This document shows positions 30,819 through 38,392 of a stretch of 41,653 nucleotides of DNA, piece by piece. A program made the position numbers and the translations under genes. The notes under the pieces were generated by a model. It did no database searches and was not told the origin of the DNA. It was given only the letters and a program-made list of their open reading frames with translations. The stretch comes from Jingweiarchaeum tengchongense (lineage in GTDB: Archaea > Nanobdellota > Nanobdellia > Jingweiarchaeales > Jingweiarchaeaceae): contig JAVZDD010000009.1 of NCBI GenBank assembly GCA_038874075.1, positions 1 to 41,653 of the forward strand, in the 5' to 3' direction. Position 1 is the stretch's first letter, and each line of letters opens with the position of its first letter.

Positions 30819-32004
30819 CATTTCCTTTAATTATTTCATCACTTATTTTTTTAATATTGTTGAGCTCGCTAATAACTAGATCTTTAATTTCTTCGGCCGT
30901 CTTCTTGTCCAGCTTAATTCCGTCCTTAAGAATGAGTTGACATGAAGTAATCACAGGTTCGTTTATTGGTCTACCTATTTCACTTAGAATTTTAACATAA
31001 CTCTCTTCGATTTCTGGAATCTGGACAATTTTCTCAGCAATTCGCTGTGCAAGTACACTATAAAGTTTTCCTGTATGAATCTCAGTATTTTTTCCAGCAC
31101 TTGCTTCTATGCTCATCTGCCTTCCGAATGGTATAACTCCATTCACTCGATTGCCACGCCCAACTTCACCATCATCTCCAGACTCTGCACTTGTGCCAGT
31201 TACAGTAAGATAACATCCGTCAATTCCTCTATCCTTTCTATCGAGTGTGTTCAACTTAACTATAATTCTTCTACAGTCTTTATTCACAAAGTTTTCAATT
31301 GCATCTTTGATTTCATCTTTCTTAGAAAAATAATCTTCAGTACTTTCTACCAATGAATCTATCATTGCCATTGCAATTGTTAATTCAATATTTTTTCCAT
31401 TTCTAACACCCATTACTTTTATGTCTTCTCCAGAGAAAGGAAATTCTTTTTTAAATTCCTTTGAATTTAAATAACCCTCTGTATCAACTACTAATTTTTC
31501 AAGTCTTGAAAGCGGCGCATAACCAACACCAACGCTAGTATCATTTGCAATTGGAAATTTACTCTTTCTTTCAAGGATATCAGTAAGCGCGGCTGATCCT
31601 TGTCTAGTTTTTATTACCCATTTAATGTGTTCATCAGGATTTAAATAACGAAAGTTTTTCCTGATGTAATCCTTTGCTGCATTTTCAGAAATTTCTTTAA
31701 TTGGAATCTCTTTGTGATCAACAAAGGTTGTGGCCCTCCCAGAAACAATTATTTCAATTGGCTCGATCACTTTCCCTCCACCGAACGCAACTTCTGATCT
31801 ACCTGCATGTAAAAGTGTCTTGTCCACATTATAGTGTAGTATCTTACCAAAGTTCCTTGAGTAATAATTACAGAGCGCATTTGATATTGATTCAACAACT
31901 CCGTCGCAGATCGTGTCTGGATGTCCAATTCCCTTCCTCTCAACAATCTCTACTTTCTGCTTCTCAATTGGCGCATGAGGTAATTGCTCAACTACGACTT
32001 TCAT
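30805..32004 (-). CDS. mat: Archaeal S-adenosylmethionine synthetase
   Basis: A 399-residue archaeal-type methionine adenosyltransferase (PF01941), unrelated in close sequence to bacterial MetK. Motifs: VERKGIGHPDTICDGV, NVDKTLLHAGRSEVAFGGG, SGRATTFV, GTSAESGDDGEVGRGNR and ASAGKNTEIHTGKLY. It makes AdoMet from ATP and methionine in the cytosol. ATG 32004 is chosen: the TATA CTTATAAATT (32025-32034, minus) lies 26 nt upstream, giving a leaderless mRNA, and the longer reading from 32043 adds 13 residues with no family support. Divergent from Sua5. Confidence 0.96.
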   Translation of the reverse strand: MKVVVEQLPHAPIEKQKVEIVERKGIGHPDTICDGVVESISNALCNYYSRNFGKILHYNVDKTLLHAGRSEVAFGGGKVIEPIEIIVSGRATTFVDHKEIPIKEISENAAKDYIRKNFRYLNPDEHIKWVIKTRQGSAALTDILERKSKFPIANDTSVGVGYAPLSRLEKLVVDTEGYLNSKEFKKEFPFSGEDIKVMGVRNGKNIELTIAMAMIDSLVESTEDYFSKKDEIKDAIENFVNKDCRRIIVKLNTLDRKDRGIDGCYLTVTGTSAESGDDGEVGRGNRVNGVIPFGRQMSIEASAGKNTEIHTGKLYSVLAQRIAEKIVQIPEIEESYVKILSEIGRPINEPVITSCQLILKDGIKLDKKTAEEIKDLVISELNNIKKISDEIIKGNVRMF

Positions 32005-32024
32005 AATATTAAACCGGTAAACAC

Positions 32025-32034
32025 AATTTATAAG
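32025..32034 (-). promoter_or_regulatory. TATA box of the MAT gene
   Basis: CTTATAAATT on the minus strand is centred 26 nt before ATG 32004, so transcription should begin at or next to the start codon. It decides the start choice. A second AT-rich element TTTTATATTA about 32066-32075 on the plus strand would serve the divergent Sua5 gene. Confidence 0.6.
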
Positions 32035-32100
32035 TATTTTCATTATTATCGTAAAGTTGTAACAATTTTATATTATTATGTTATTCCTTGATATCAACCT

Positions 32101-33132
32101 ATGACTAAAATATTAAAGATAAGAAACGAATCTGACTTTGAAAAAATCAGAATTGCGGCAAGTGTGATAAAGAAGGGTGGTCTCGTTGCCTTTCCCACCG
32201 AGACTGTTTATGGTTTAGGTGCAAATGCATTAGATGTGAATGCGGTCAAGAGGATATTTGAAGTAAAGAAAAGACCCTTGGACAATCCAATCATCGTACA
32301 CATCGCAAATAAAATGGAGATTTATCAGTTGAGTAGAGATGTGCCATCTTATGCTAAAAAACTCATAAAAAAATTCTGGCCCGGTCCTTTGACGCTTGTA
32401 TTGAAAAAAGCTGAAATCGTTCCAAAGATAACTTGTGCAAATTTAGACACAATCGCAATCAGAATGCCCGATAATAAGATTGCACTCACTTTAATTAAAG
32501 AAGCTGGAGTGCCAATCGCTGCACCTTCTGCAAATCTTGCTGGAAAACCGAGTCCAACAAGCGCACAACACGTGATACAGGATCTATATGGAAAGATCGA
32601 TATCATAATAGATGGCGGTCCTACAAGAATTGGAATCGAATCTACGGTGATTAACCTAACAGCATCTCCTCCAGTACTTCTAAGGCCTGGGGGTATAACA
32701 TTTGAACAATTGAGAAAATTTTTACCCAAACTTGGGATACATCCAAGCATAAAAGGTGAATTTCTTAAGGAACATGCCATATCTCCTGGTATGAAGTACA
32801 GGCATTATGCGCCGAGTGCAGAAATGGTTGTAATCGAAGGTGAGCATAGAAATGTGAGGAGAAAAATCAATGAGCTTGTGCAGATTTATAAAAAGAAGAA
32901 AAAGAGAATAGGGATAATAACTACAAGTGAATTCAGTTATGATGCTGATGTAATAAAATTTATTGGAAAAACACCAGCTTCGATTGCAAAAAATCTTTTC
33001 AGAACACTGAGGGAAATGGACGACGAAAAGGTTGATTTAATCATTGCTGAAGGTGTGAAGGAAGATGGTCTTGGACTTGCAATAATGAATCGATTGAGAA
33101 AGGCTTCCAGTTTTAATGTGATAAATGTCTAA
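32101..33132 (+). CDS. sua5: L-threonylcarbamoyladenylate synthase (Sua5/TsaC)
   Basis: A 343-residue enzyme with a YrdC domain (about residues 10-200: GGLVAFPTETVYGLGANA, KRPLDNPIIVHI, FWPGPLTLVLK, IAAPSANLAGKPSPTSA, STVINL, LLRPGGIT) and the Sua5 C-terminal domain (about 215-343; SPGMKYRHYAPSAEMVVIEG ... EGLGLAIMNRL-like end). It makes threonylcarbamoyl-AMP from threonine, bicarbonate and ATP for the t6A37 modification of tRNA, working with the KEOPS complex. Length and order are as in Sulfolobus Sua5. The KEOPS genes are not in the window. Confidence 0.95.
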   Translation: MTKILKIRNESDFEKIRIAASVIKKGGLVAFPTETVYGLGANALDVNAVKRIFEVKKRPLDNPIIVHIANKMEIYQLSRDVPSYAKKLIKKFWPGPLTLVLKKAEIVPKITCANLDTIAIRMPDNKIALTLIKEAGVPIAAPSANLAGKPSPTSAQHVIQDLYGKIDIIIDGGPTRIGIESTVINLTASPPVLLRPGGITFEQLRKFLPKLGIHPSIKGEFLKEHAISPGMKYRHYAPSAEMVVIEGEHRNVRRKINELVQIYKKKKKRIGIITTSEFSYDADVIKFIGKTPASIAKNLFRTLREMDDEKVDLIIAEGVKEDGLGLAIMNRLRKASSFNVINV

Positions 33133-33169
33133 TCAAAATTTTTTTAAGCTATGGATTTAATGATTAATT

Positions 33170-33224
33170 GTGATGAGGCTGTCCCAGTATGAAAGAAATT
33201 GATGATTAGGAACTGCCTCTCTGA
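33170..33224 (+). ncRNA. C/D-box guide sRNA
   Basis: In the 146-nt gap after sua5, a box order typical of archaeal 2'-O-methylation guide RNAs is visible: C box GTGATGA (33170-33176), a 12-nt guide (33177-33188), D' box ATGA (33189-33192, variant of CTGA), 6-nt spacer, C' box TTGATGA (33199-33205), a 15-nt guide (33206-33220), D box CTGA (33221-33224), then a T-run. The first guide is exactly the usual 12 nt. A TTTTTTAAG element at about 33140-33147 is 25-30 nt upstream, a fitting TATA position. Predicted methylated target bases are a G within ACUGGGACAGCC and a G within AGAGGCAGUUCC. Confidence 0.72.
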
Positions 33225-33278
33225 TTTTTCACTTGACCTACTCAAGTTTTAAATATTATATTTTTTTAATTAATCACA

Positions 33279-33524
33279 ATGGGAGATAAAAGAGAGAAGA
33301 TAATTTCGAAAATAAAAGGGATGATTGGATATCTAAATAAAAAGAAAAAGGAGATAATCGAGGCAATAAACAGTGATTATCCGAGAAGCTTCTTAGCCTA
33401 TAAAATAAGCCAGGATATTGAAAAGTTGAACATGAAGTTAAAGAATCTGTATGAAGAAGGAAAGAAAAAGACAAGACAACTTATAAAGAGAAAAAGAAGT
33501 GAAGATAAAAATCAAAAAATTTAA
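33279..33524 (+). CDS. Small basic coiled-coil protein
   Basis: An 81-residue, very lysine-rich protein (end: KKKTRQLIKRKRSEDK) predicted to be a long helix or helical hairpin. Its basic charge suggests binding to nucleic acid or ribosome. No family recognised. Support for it being real: a TATA-like TTTTAAATATTATA (33247-33260) lies about 26 nt before the ATG, the distance for a leaderless mRNA, and the frame fills the space between the guide RNA and the Lrp-like gene. No Shine-Dalgarno. Confidence 0.65.
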   Translation: MGDKREKIISKIKGMIGYLNKKKKEIIEAINSDYPRSFLAYKISQDIEKLNMKLKNLYEEGKKKTRQLIKRKRSEDKNQKI

Positions 33525-33541
33525 TACGTTTATTCTCTTAG

Positions 33542-33868
33542 ATGATTGATATGAAAAAAGAACTTATAAGCTCGCTATATGAAAGGTGGAAGCAGTATAG
33601 AAAAACAATGCCAAAAACAAGTGAAATAGATGCATTCATTCATTTGATTATTGAAGAAGATGCTAGGAAAAAACTCTCCGACATTGCAAGAGCACTTTCA
33701 GAGGAATCAATCGTAAGGGAAGTGCACATTGTAACTGGAGAATGCGATTTAATATTGAAAGTTAGAGCAAAGGACTTTGATGAACTTTCAAACTTCATCA
33801 CCAAGAAATTGAGGGAGTATGCTTGGGTAAAAAAGACGACAACACTTTTAGTCTTAGAATCAATTTAA
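33542..33868 (+). CDS. Stand-alone Lrp/AsnC ligand-binding (RAM) domain protein
   Basis: A 108-residue protein whose main part (about 26-108) is the Lrp/AsnC effector domain: EIDAFIHLIIEEDARKKLSD, REVHIVTGECDLILKVRAKD, LREYAWVKKTTTLLVLE. The helix-turn-helix domain is absent; only a 25-residue basic lead (SLYERWKQYRKTMPK) is present. Stand-alone RAM proteins bind amino acids and can modulate full-length Lrp paralogs. ATG 33551 is an alternative start. It directly precedes DeoC. Confidence 0.82.
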   Translation: MIDMKKELISSLYERWKQYRKTMPKTSEIDAFIHLIIEEDARKKLSDIARALSEESIVREVHIVTGECDLILKVRAKDFDELSNFITKKLREYAWVKKTTTLLVLESI

Positions 33869-33909
33869 TCTTTTTACAAAAAAATTTAAAACAATTGGAG
33901 AGTGAGAAT

Positions 33910-34596
33910 ATGAACCTAGAAGAAATTACTGAAGAGAAAATTGCAAAGATGATTGATCATACTCTTCTTAAACCATACGCGACCGAGAAAGACATAGAAA
34001 AAGTTTGTTTAGAAGCAAAGAAATATGGCTTTGCCAGTGTATGTGTGAATCCAAGTTATGTTTCCCTGGCATCAAATTTATTGAAGGGAAGCAATGTCAA
34101 GGTTTGCACAGTAATTGGCTTTCCACTAGGAGCAAACAAAACAGAAACAAAGTGTTTGGAAGCAAAACTTGCGATAGAGGACGGAGCAAGTGAAATAGAC
34201 ATGGTGATAAACATTGGTGAAATGAAAAATGGAAATTATTCATATGTCGAAGATGAGATAAGGAAAATTGTTGAGATAGCAAGGTCGAAAGGTGTTATTT
34301 CTAAGGTAATAGTAGAAACTTGTTACTTAAATGAAGAAGAGAAGAGGATTGCATGCGAATTGGCAAAAAGGGCAGGAGCTGATTTCGTGAAGACAAGTAC
34401 TGGATTTGGTACAAAGGGTGCAGATGTAAACGATGTGAAATTGATGAGGGAAGTTGTTGGCTCAGCGATGGGAATAAAAGCATCTGGGGGGATTAAAACA
34501 ATAGAGCAAGTGATTGAGATGATAAAAGCTGGTGCTACAAGAATTGGTGCTAGTGCTAGTGTGGAAATAATCGAAGATCTGAGACGTAGAAAATGA
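33910..34596 (+). CDS. deoC: Deoxyribose-phosphate aldolase
   Basis: A 228-residue class I aldolase splitting 2-deoxyribose-5-phosphate into acetaldehyde and glyceraldehyde-3-phosphate. Motifs: MIDHTLLKPYATE near the N-terminus, SVCVNPSYV, VCTVIGFPLGANKTETK, EIDMVINIGEMKNG, and the Schiff-base Lys in DFVKTSTGFGTKGA, then GIKASGGIKT. ATG 33910 follows a GGAGAGTGAG site; a TTG at 33823 is rejected since it adds 29 nonfamily residues and overlaps the previous gene. The next gene overlaps by ATGA and encodes an acyl-CoA synthetase subunit, so acetaldehyde could be turned to acetate or acetyl-CoA with energy gain. Confidence 0.95.
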   Translation: MNLEEITEEKIAKMIDHTLLKPYATEKDIEKVCLEAKKYGFASVCVNPSYVSLASNLLKGSNVKVCTVIGFPLGANKTETKCLEAKLAIEDGASEIDMVINIGEMKNGNYSYVEDEIRKIVEIARSKGVISKVIVETCYLNEEEKRIACELAKRAGADFVKTSTGFGTKGADVNDVKLMREVVGSAMGIKASGGIKTIEQVIEMIKAGATRIGASASVEIIEDLRRRK

Positions 34597-35312
34597 AACT
34601 AGAAGATATTGTTGAATTTGAAACGCCAAATATTATAGAGAAAGCAAAAAAAGAGGGAAGAAAAAGTCTTTTGGAGTATGAGGCAAAGACAATATGTAAG
34701 GAATATGGATTACCAACGACGAATTTCAAGATTGCAAAGAGTGAGAAAGAAGCAAAAAGAATTGCAAATGAAATTGGTTATCCAATTGTAATGAAGATTG
34801 TTTCTCCTGATATTCTACACAAAACAGATTATGGTGGAGTCGTTCTTGGAATAGAAAACGAAGAGCAAGTTGAGAATGCATATAAACGAATAATCAAAAA
34901 TGTGAAGGACAAGGTACCTGATGCAAGATTAGAAGGTGTATTAATTGAGGAAATGGCACCGAAAACAGCGAGGGAAGTAATAATTGGTGGAATAGAAGAT
35001 AAAAATTTTGGACATGTTATTGTGTTTGGTCTTGGTGGTATATGGGTCGAAGTGCTCAAAGACGTGAGTTATAGATTAGTGTCCATCCTTGAGGAACAGG
35101 ATGTGAGGGACATGATAAAAGAGATTAAAGGTTACAAGATTCTTACAGGAATCCGTGGCATGAAACCAGTGAATGAAGATATGTTGATTGAAATGATCAT
35201 GAGAACTGCCAAACTGCTTGAAAATCATCCAGAAATCAAAGAGCTTGATCTAAATCCAGTAGTGCTTTATGAAAATAATGCTAAAATCCTCGATGCAAGA
35301 ATCATCCTTTAA
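34593..35312 (+). CDS. acdB: ADP-forming acetyl/acyl-CoA synthetase, beta (ATP-grasp) subunit
   Basis: A 239-residue ATP-grasp protein like the beta subunit of archaeal ADP-forming acetyl-CoA synthetase: SLLEYEAKTICKEYGLPTT, GYPIVMKIVSPDILHKTDYGG (catalytic His segment for phosphotransfer), VLIEEMAPKTAREVIIGG, FGLGGIWVEVLKDVSYRL, and the end LDLNPVVLYENNAKILDARI. The enzyme makes ATP from ADP, phosphate and acyl-CoA. The alpha subunit is not in the window and must be elsewhere. It overlaps deoC by 4 nt. Confidence 0.93.
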   Translation: MKLEDIVEFETPNIIEKAKKEGRKSLLEYEAKTICKEYGLPTTNFKIAKSEKEAKRIANEIGYPIVMKIVSPDILHKTDYGGVVLGIENEEQVENAYKRIIKNVKDKVPDARLEGVLIEEMAPKTAREVIIGGIEDKNFGHVIVFGLGGIWVEVLKDVSYRLVSILEEQDVRDMIKEIKGYKILTGIRGMKPVNEDMLIEMIMRTAKLLENHPEIKELDLNPVVLYENNAKILDARIIL

Positions 35313-35356
35313 TCCATCCCAAAATCCTTATAATTTTATTACTATTTTAAAAGAAT

Positions 35357-35953
35357 ATGAAGAAAGACGATTTGCAGTTGCTTCTTGAAGAGCAGCAGAT
35401 AAATGTCAGTTTCACTTCAATTATGACGATTATAAGCACGTTTTTTGCTGGTTTAATTCTTACAAAGTATGATAGTTTTGACATATCAATTAGGGTACCT
35501 GTGTTGTTCCTCATAATAAGCGTCTTAGGTTTTACCTTTTCGACTCTCATTTTCACAAACCTGTCAGGAGAAATATCAAGATTTAGGAGACACTTTAAAG
35601 ATTATATTGTTTTTGGAAATATTTTATCTGAATACTTTGGAGTGTACTTGTTATTATTTTCATTACCATTAATAATCGTGGCTGTTTCGAGTGATTTATT
35701 TTTGAGATCAACTGTACTAATTTCTGTGTTAGTTGGCTTCTTTTTGTATAACTCCTCAAAATTTTCATTAATGGAAAGAGACCTTGGCCAAAGAAAATCT
35801 TTTTTCATTTCACTTTTATTGGTATCAATTGTACTTTTGATGTTCATTTCTCAAGTGTACCAGCTCACAACCTTTTTCATATTCTTATCGCTAACATTAT
35901 TATTGAGTATCTTAATAATTTCCTACATCACCTACAAAATAAATCTTGGATGA
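35357..35953 (+). CDS. Multi-pass membrane protein, unrecognised
   Basis: A 198-residue protein with about six hydrophobic segments (for example IMTIISTFFAGLILT, VLFLIISVLGFTFSTLIF, LLLFSLPLIIVAV, FISLLLVSIVLLMFI and a C-terminal one) and no clear signal peptide. The N-terminus is charged (KKDDLQLLLEEQQ). A Lys/Arg-rich loop (GEISRFRRHFKDY) is in the middle. No family recognised. A CTTATAATTTT element about 35326-35336 is a likely promoter. The stop abuts the end of the MFS gene on the opposite strand. Confidence 0.78.
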   Translation: MKKDDLQLLLEEQQINVSFTSIMTIISTFFAGLILTKYDSFDISIRVPVLFLIISVLGFTFSTLIFTNLSGEISRFRRHFKDYIVFGNILSEYFGVYLLLFSLPLIIVAVSSDLFLRSTVLISVLVGFFLYNSSKFSLMERDLGQRKSFFISLLLVSIVLLMFISQVYQLTTFFIFLSLTLLLSILIISYITYKINLG

Positions 35954-37249
35954 TCATGCAGAAATTTCTTCAAGCGTTCTTCCCTTTGTTTCTATTCCTA
36001 GAACAAGTACGAAAGCTGCAGCAATGAAATGCGCAATGAAGAAGACGAGAAATGTTTGGAATGTGCCAAAGCTTGAAACAAGAAATGCAGTAAAACTTGG
36101 AGTTAAAATTCCTGCTATTCTTGCCATTGCTCCTGCGTATCCTGTCCCAGTACCTCTGATTCTTGTCGGATACAATTCTGGAGTATAAGCGTATGTAACT
36201 GCCCATGCACCTAAATTAAAAAATGAAATTGCACTTCCAAATACCAAGATACTTAACTCTGTGCTGCTTGTTCCAAAAAAATAGCTTGCAATTCCAGCAA
36301 TTATCATATATGAAACAAGAATTGGTTTTCTTCCTATTTTTTCAATCAGATATGCTGCACTCAAATATCCAGGAACTTGTACTGCTGTGATTAGTGTTGT
36401 GTACCAAAGTGCTTTTACAATCGTGAAACCTTGCTTAAAAAGTATTGTGGGGAGCCAAACAAAGATTCCGTGATAGGTATAAGCAATGCAGAACCAAAGA
36501 ACCCAAAGCATGATTGTCCTTTTCAAAAATTGCTCAGAAAAAAGTTCCTTTACTGAGACTTTTTTTCTTGTTTCCTTGTGTTTCCCTCTGAATACCTTAA
36601 ATCCATATTTCTTCAATGTACAAAGTGCTTCTTTTGTTCTCCCTTTTTCTTCAAGAAAACGAATCGATTCTGGTATATAATTTTTTATTAGAAAAATGAA
36701 AAAGACAGAAAGAAAGGCGATGAAGAAAATTGATCTCCATCCATATAGTGGTATCATCAGCCATGAAAATATACTAATAAAAAGCGCTCCAAATGACCAG
36801 GAGCTTTCAAGGATTGCAACGAACCTACCTCTCCTGTGCGTTGGTATATATTCTGACATCCAAGCGCTTAAGACTGGCATTATTCCTCCAGTACCTAAAC
36901 CTGCGAGAAAGCGAAAAATCATGAGAGAAATCGAATTCCATGCAAACGCGCATAATCCAGTAAAAATTGAATAGAGAAAAACTGCAAGCATTGTTGTTGG
37001 TTTTCTTCCAATCCTATCCGCAATCATACCACAAAAAGAAGCGCCGATAAACATTCCTACGTAATGGGACATTGCAATTAGACTACTTGCTTCCATTGAC
37101 AAGTTCCAATCCTTCAAAATCGATGGTAATGCATAAGAAATTATCATCACAGCAATTGCATTGAATGCCCAAGCCAAGCAACCGATTCCAAGGAACTTAT
37201 AATGAAAAGCACGAATTTCACTTTTTTCCAGGCTCTCATAAATTGCCAT
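35954..37249 (-). CDS. MFS transporter (sugar/aromatic acid porter-like)
   Basis: A 431-residue major facilitator with about 12 helices. MFS loop 2-3 motif GMIADRIGRKPTTM (about residues 78-91), matching repeat IEKIGRKPILV in the second half, PESIRFLEEKGRTKEA after helix 6 and the end LGIETKGRTLEEI are features of the sugar porter/aromatic acid:H+ symporter groups. The substrate is uncertain: sugar, nicotinate or aromatic acid are possible. It is a single transcription unit, convergent with the membrane protein gene. Confidence 0.92.
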   Translation of the reverse strand: MAIYESLEKSEIRAFHYKFLGIGCLAWAFNAIAVMIISYALPSILKDWNLSMEASSLIAMSHYVGMFIGASFCGMIADRIGRKPTTMLAVFLYSIFTGLCAFAWNSISLMIFRFLAGLGTGGIMPVLSAWMSEYIPTHRRGRFVAILESSWSFGALFISIFSWLMIPLYGWRSIFFIAFLSVFFIFLIKNYIPESIRFLEEKGRTKEALCTLKKYGFKVFRGKHKETRKKVSVKELFSEQFLKRTIMLWVLWFCIAYTYHGIFVWLPTILFKQGFTIVKALWYTTLITAVQVPGYLSAAYLIEKIGRKPILVSYMIIAGIASYFFGTSSTELSILVFGSAISFFNLGAWAVTYAYTPELYPTRIRGTGTGYAGAMARIAGILTPSFTAFLVSSFGTFQTFLVFFIAHFIAAAFVLVLGIETKGRTLEEISA

Positions 37250-37368
37250 TTTTGACCTAAGGAATCTAAAAATTTAATAATTTTAGTTATGTGCAAAATT
37301 TGTTAGATTTTTTTGTGAATGGTAATTTAATCGAAAGATTTTTTTATCCTTCCATTCTATCCATTAAT

Positions 37369-37608
37369 ATGAAAGTAATAAATGGATTAATTTGGTGCGA
37401 CAAAAAGGAGAATCAGTTAAGTCTGGCAACGTACCTTGGTATAATATGTCTCGCTGGCTTCTATGTAACTACGCAAATCGAAGAAAGCCTTAGCACAATT
37501 GCTGGAATTGTGAAAGGAATCTTTGTTTTCTCAGCGCTTTATTACTTGGGTTATGCACTTATACTAGCAAAGATGCTAACAGAAGAGCACTATTTTAAGA
37601 AGAAATAA
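37369..37608 (+). CDS. Small membrane protein
   Basis: A 79-residue protein with two predicted membrane helices (YLGIICLAGFYVTT and GIFVFSALYYLGYALILA) and a basic C-terminus (EEHYFKKK). No family recognised. ATG 37369 is chosen: a TTTTTTAT element at about 37340-37347 lies 26 nt upstream, fitting leaderless transcription; the GTG at 37291 would add 26 residues with no support. Confidence 0.65.
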   Translation: MKVINGLIWCDKKENQLSLATYLGIICLAGFYVTTQIEESLSTIAGIVKGIFVFSALYYLGYALILAKMLTEEHYFKKK

Positions 37609-37635
37609 AAAATCCGATCTTATCATCTTTCATTA

Positions 37636-37755
37636 TTACTTAAACGTTAATATTTTATTTTTCATTTTTCTATCAACATATTTTCTTGTTTTCCTAACAA
37701 TTTTAAGTGCTTCTTTGAAAGATAAAAGATCAAGTGCCAATTGTAATTTACTCAT
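37636..37755 (-). pseudogene. N-terminal remnant of 3-hexulose-6-phosphate synthase
   Basis: On the minus strand an ATG at 37755, overlapping the transglutaminase-like stop as ATGA, opens 39 codons. The first about 28 residues (SKLQLALDLLSFKEALKIV then RKTRKYVD) match the start of hexulose-6-phosphate synthase and related OMP-decarboxylase-fold enzymes, where LQVALDLL...EAL...YVD is followed by an IEAGTPL strand. Here the match ends after YVD, and the frame continues with eleven lysine-rich residues to TAA. No further HPS sequence is seen before the convergent gene. It is a truncated gene; the short peptide could still be translated. Confidence 0.6.
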
Positions 37756-38351
37756 TTTTTATCACGAAATTTATTAAGCGCTTCTTTAAATTTCCTACTC
37801 GTAGCTAGCATTCTTGTAGTTACGATAAAATTATCAATAAAAACAATGAATCTTGATAGGCTCCTTAATCTTATAATTTCTCTAGCACTTTCCCAACTTG
37901 GTTCTCCAAATTTATTTGGGTGGAAAAGAGTTTCTTCATTCTCACCAAAAGTCGGATCAGAGATTATCCATTCACCATTGATGAAAACCTCTGCTGCGGC
38001 ATGTCCTACGCGTTTTGGTAATTCTTTTAAGATCGTTTTTAAATCACAATAAATGAATAGATATCTAGCTGGTATTCCAATTGCCCTACAAAGCGCAATA
38101 AACAGGTTCACCTTGTCCGTACATATACCAGCAATTGGTTTTCTTTTCAATAATTTCTTCGCACCAACTGTTGGTAATATATCCCATCTAACTTTGTCTC
38201 TCACCCATTCAAATATTGCTTTTGATGCTTCTTCTGGTGTATTTTTATTTTTCGTAATTTCTTCGGCCAGTTTCTTTATTTCAGGATCATTAGCCTCGCA
38301 GAAAGGAGTTGGCTCACAAAATTTTTCATAGCCATCTGGAATCTTAAACAT
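37752..38351 (-). CDS. Transglutaminase-like cysteine protease/peptidase
   Basis: A 199-residue transglutaminase-core protein. The nucleophile region is PIAGICTDKVNLFIALCRAIGIPARYL (catalytic Cys in GICTDK), the His is in VGHAAAEVFINGEWIISDPTFG and the acid in SDPT. Many archaeal members are of unknown substrate, and may be proteases or peptide ligases. ATG 38351 is chosen over TTG 38396, since a TATA-like TTTTTATTAA near 38375-38384 suggests a leaderless transcript. Its stop overlaps the start of the HPS remnant. Confidence 0.82.
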   Translation of the reverse strand: MFKIPDGYEKFCEPTPFCEANDPEIKKLAEEITKNKNTPEEASKAIFEWVRDKVRWDILPTVGAKKLLKRKPIAGICTDKVNLFIALCRAIGIPARYLFIYCDLKTILKELPKRVGHAAAEVFINGEWIISDPTFGENEETLFHPNKFGEPSWESAREIIRLRSLSRFIVFIDNFIVTTRMLATSRKFKEALNKFRDKK

Positions 38352-38392
38352 ATTAAAATATATAGTAATTCCAATTAATAAAAATAATCTAT

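Noticed and set aside
33823..33909. Extended DeoC N-terminus from TTG
   Set aside because: Overlaps the Lrp-like gene and adds residues foreign to the DeoC family; ATG 33910 has a ribosome binding site.
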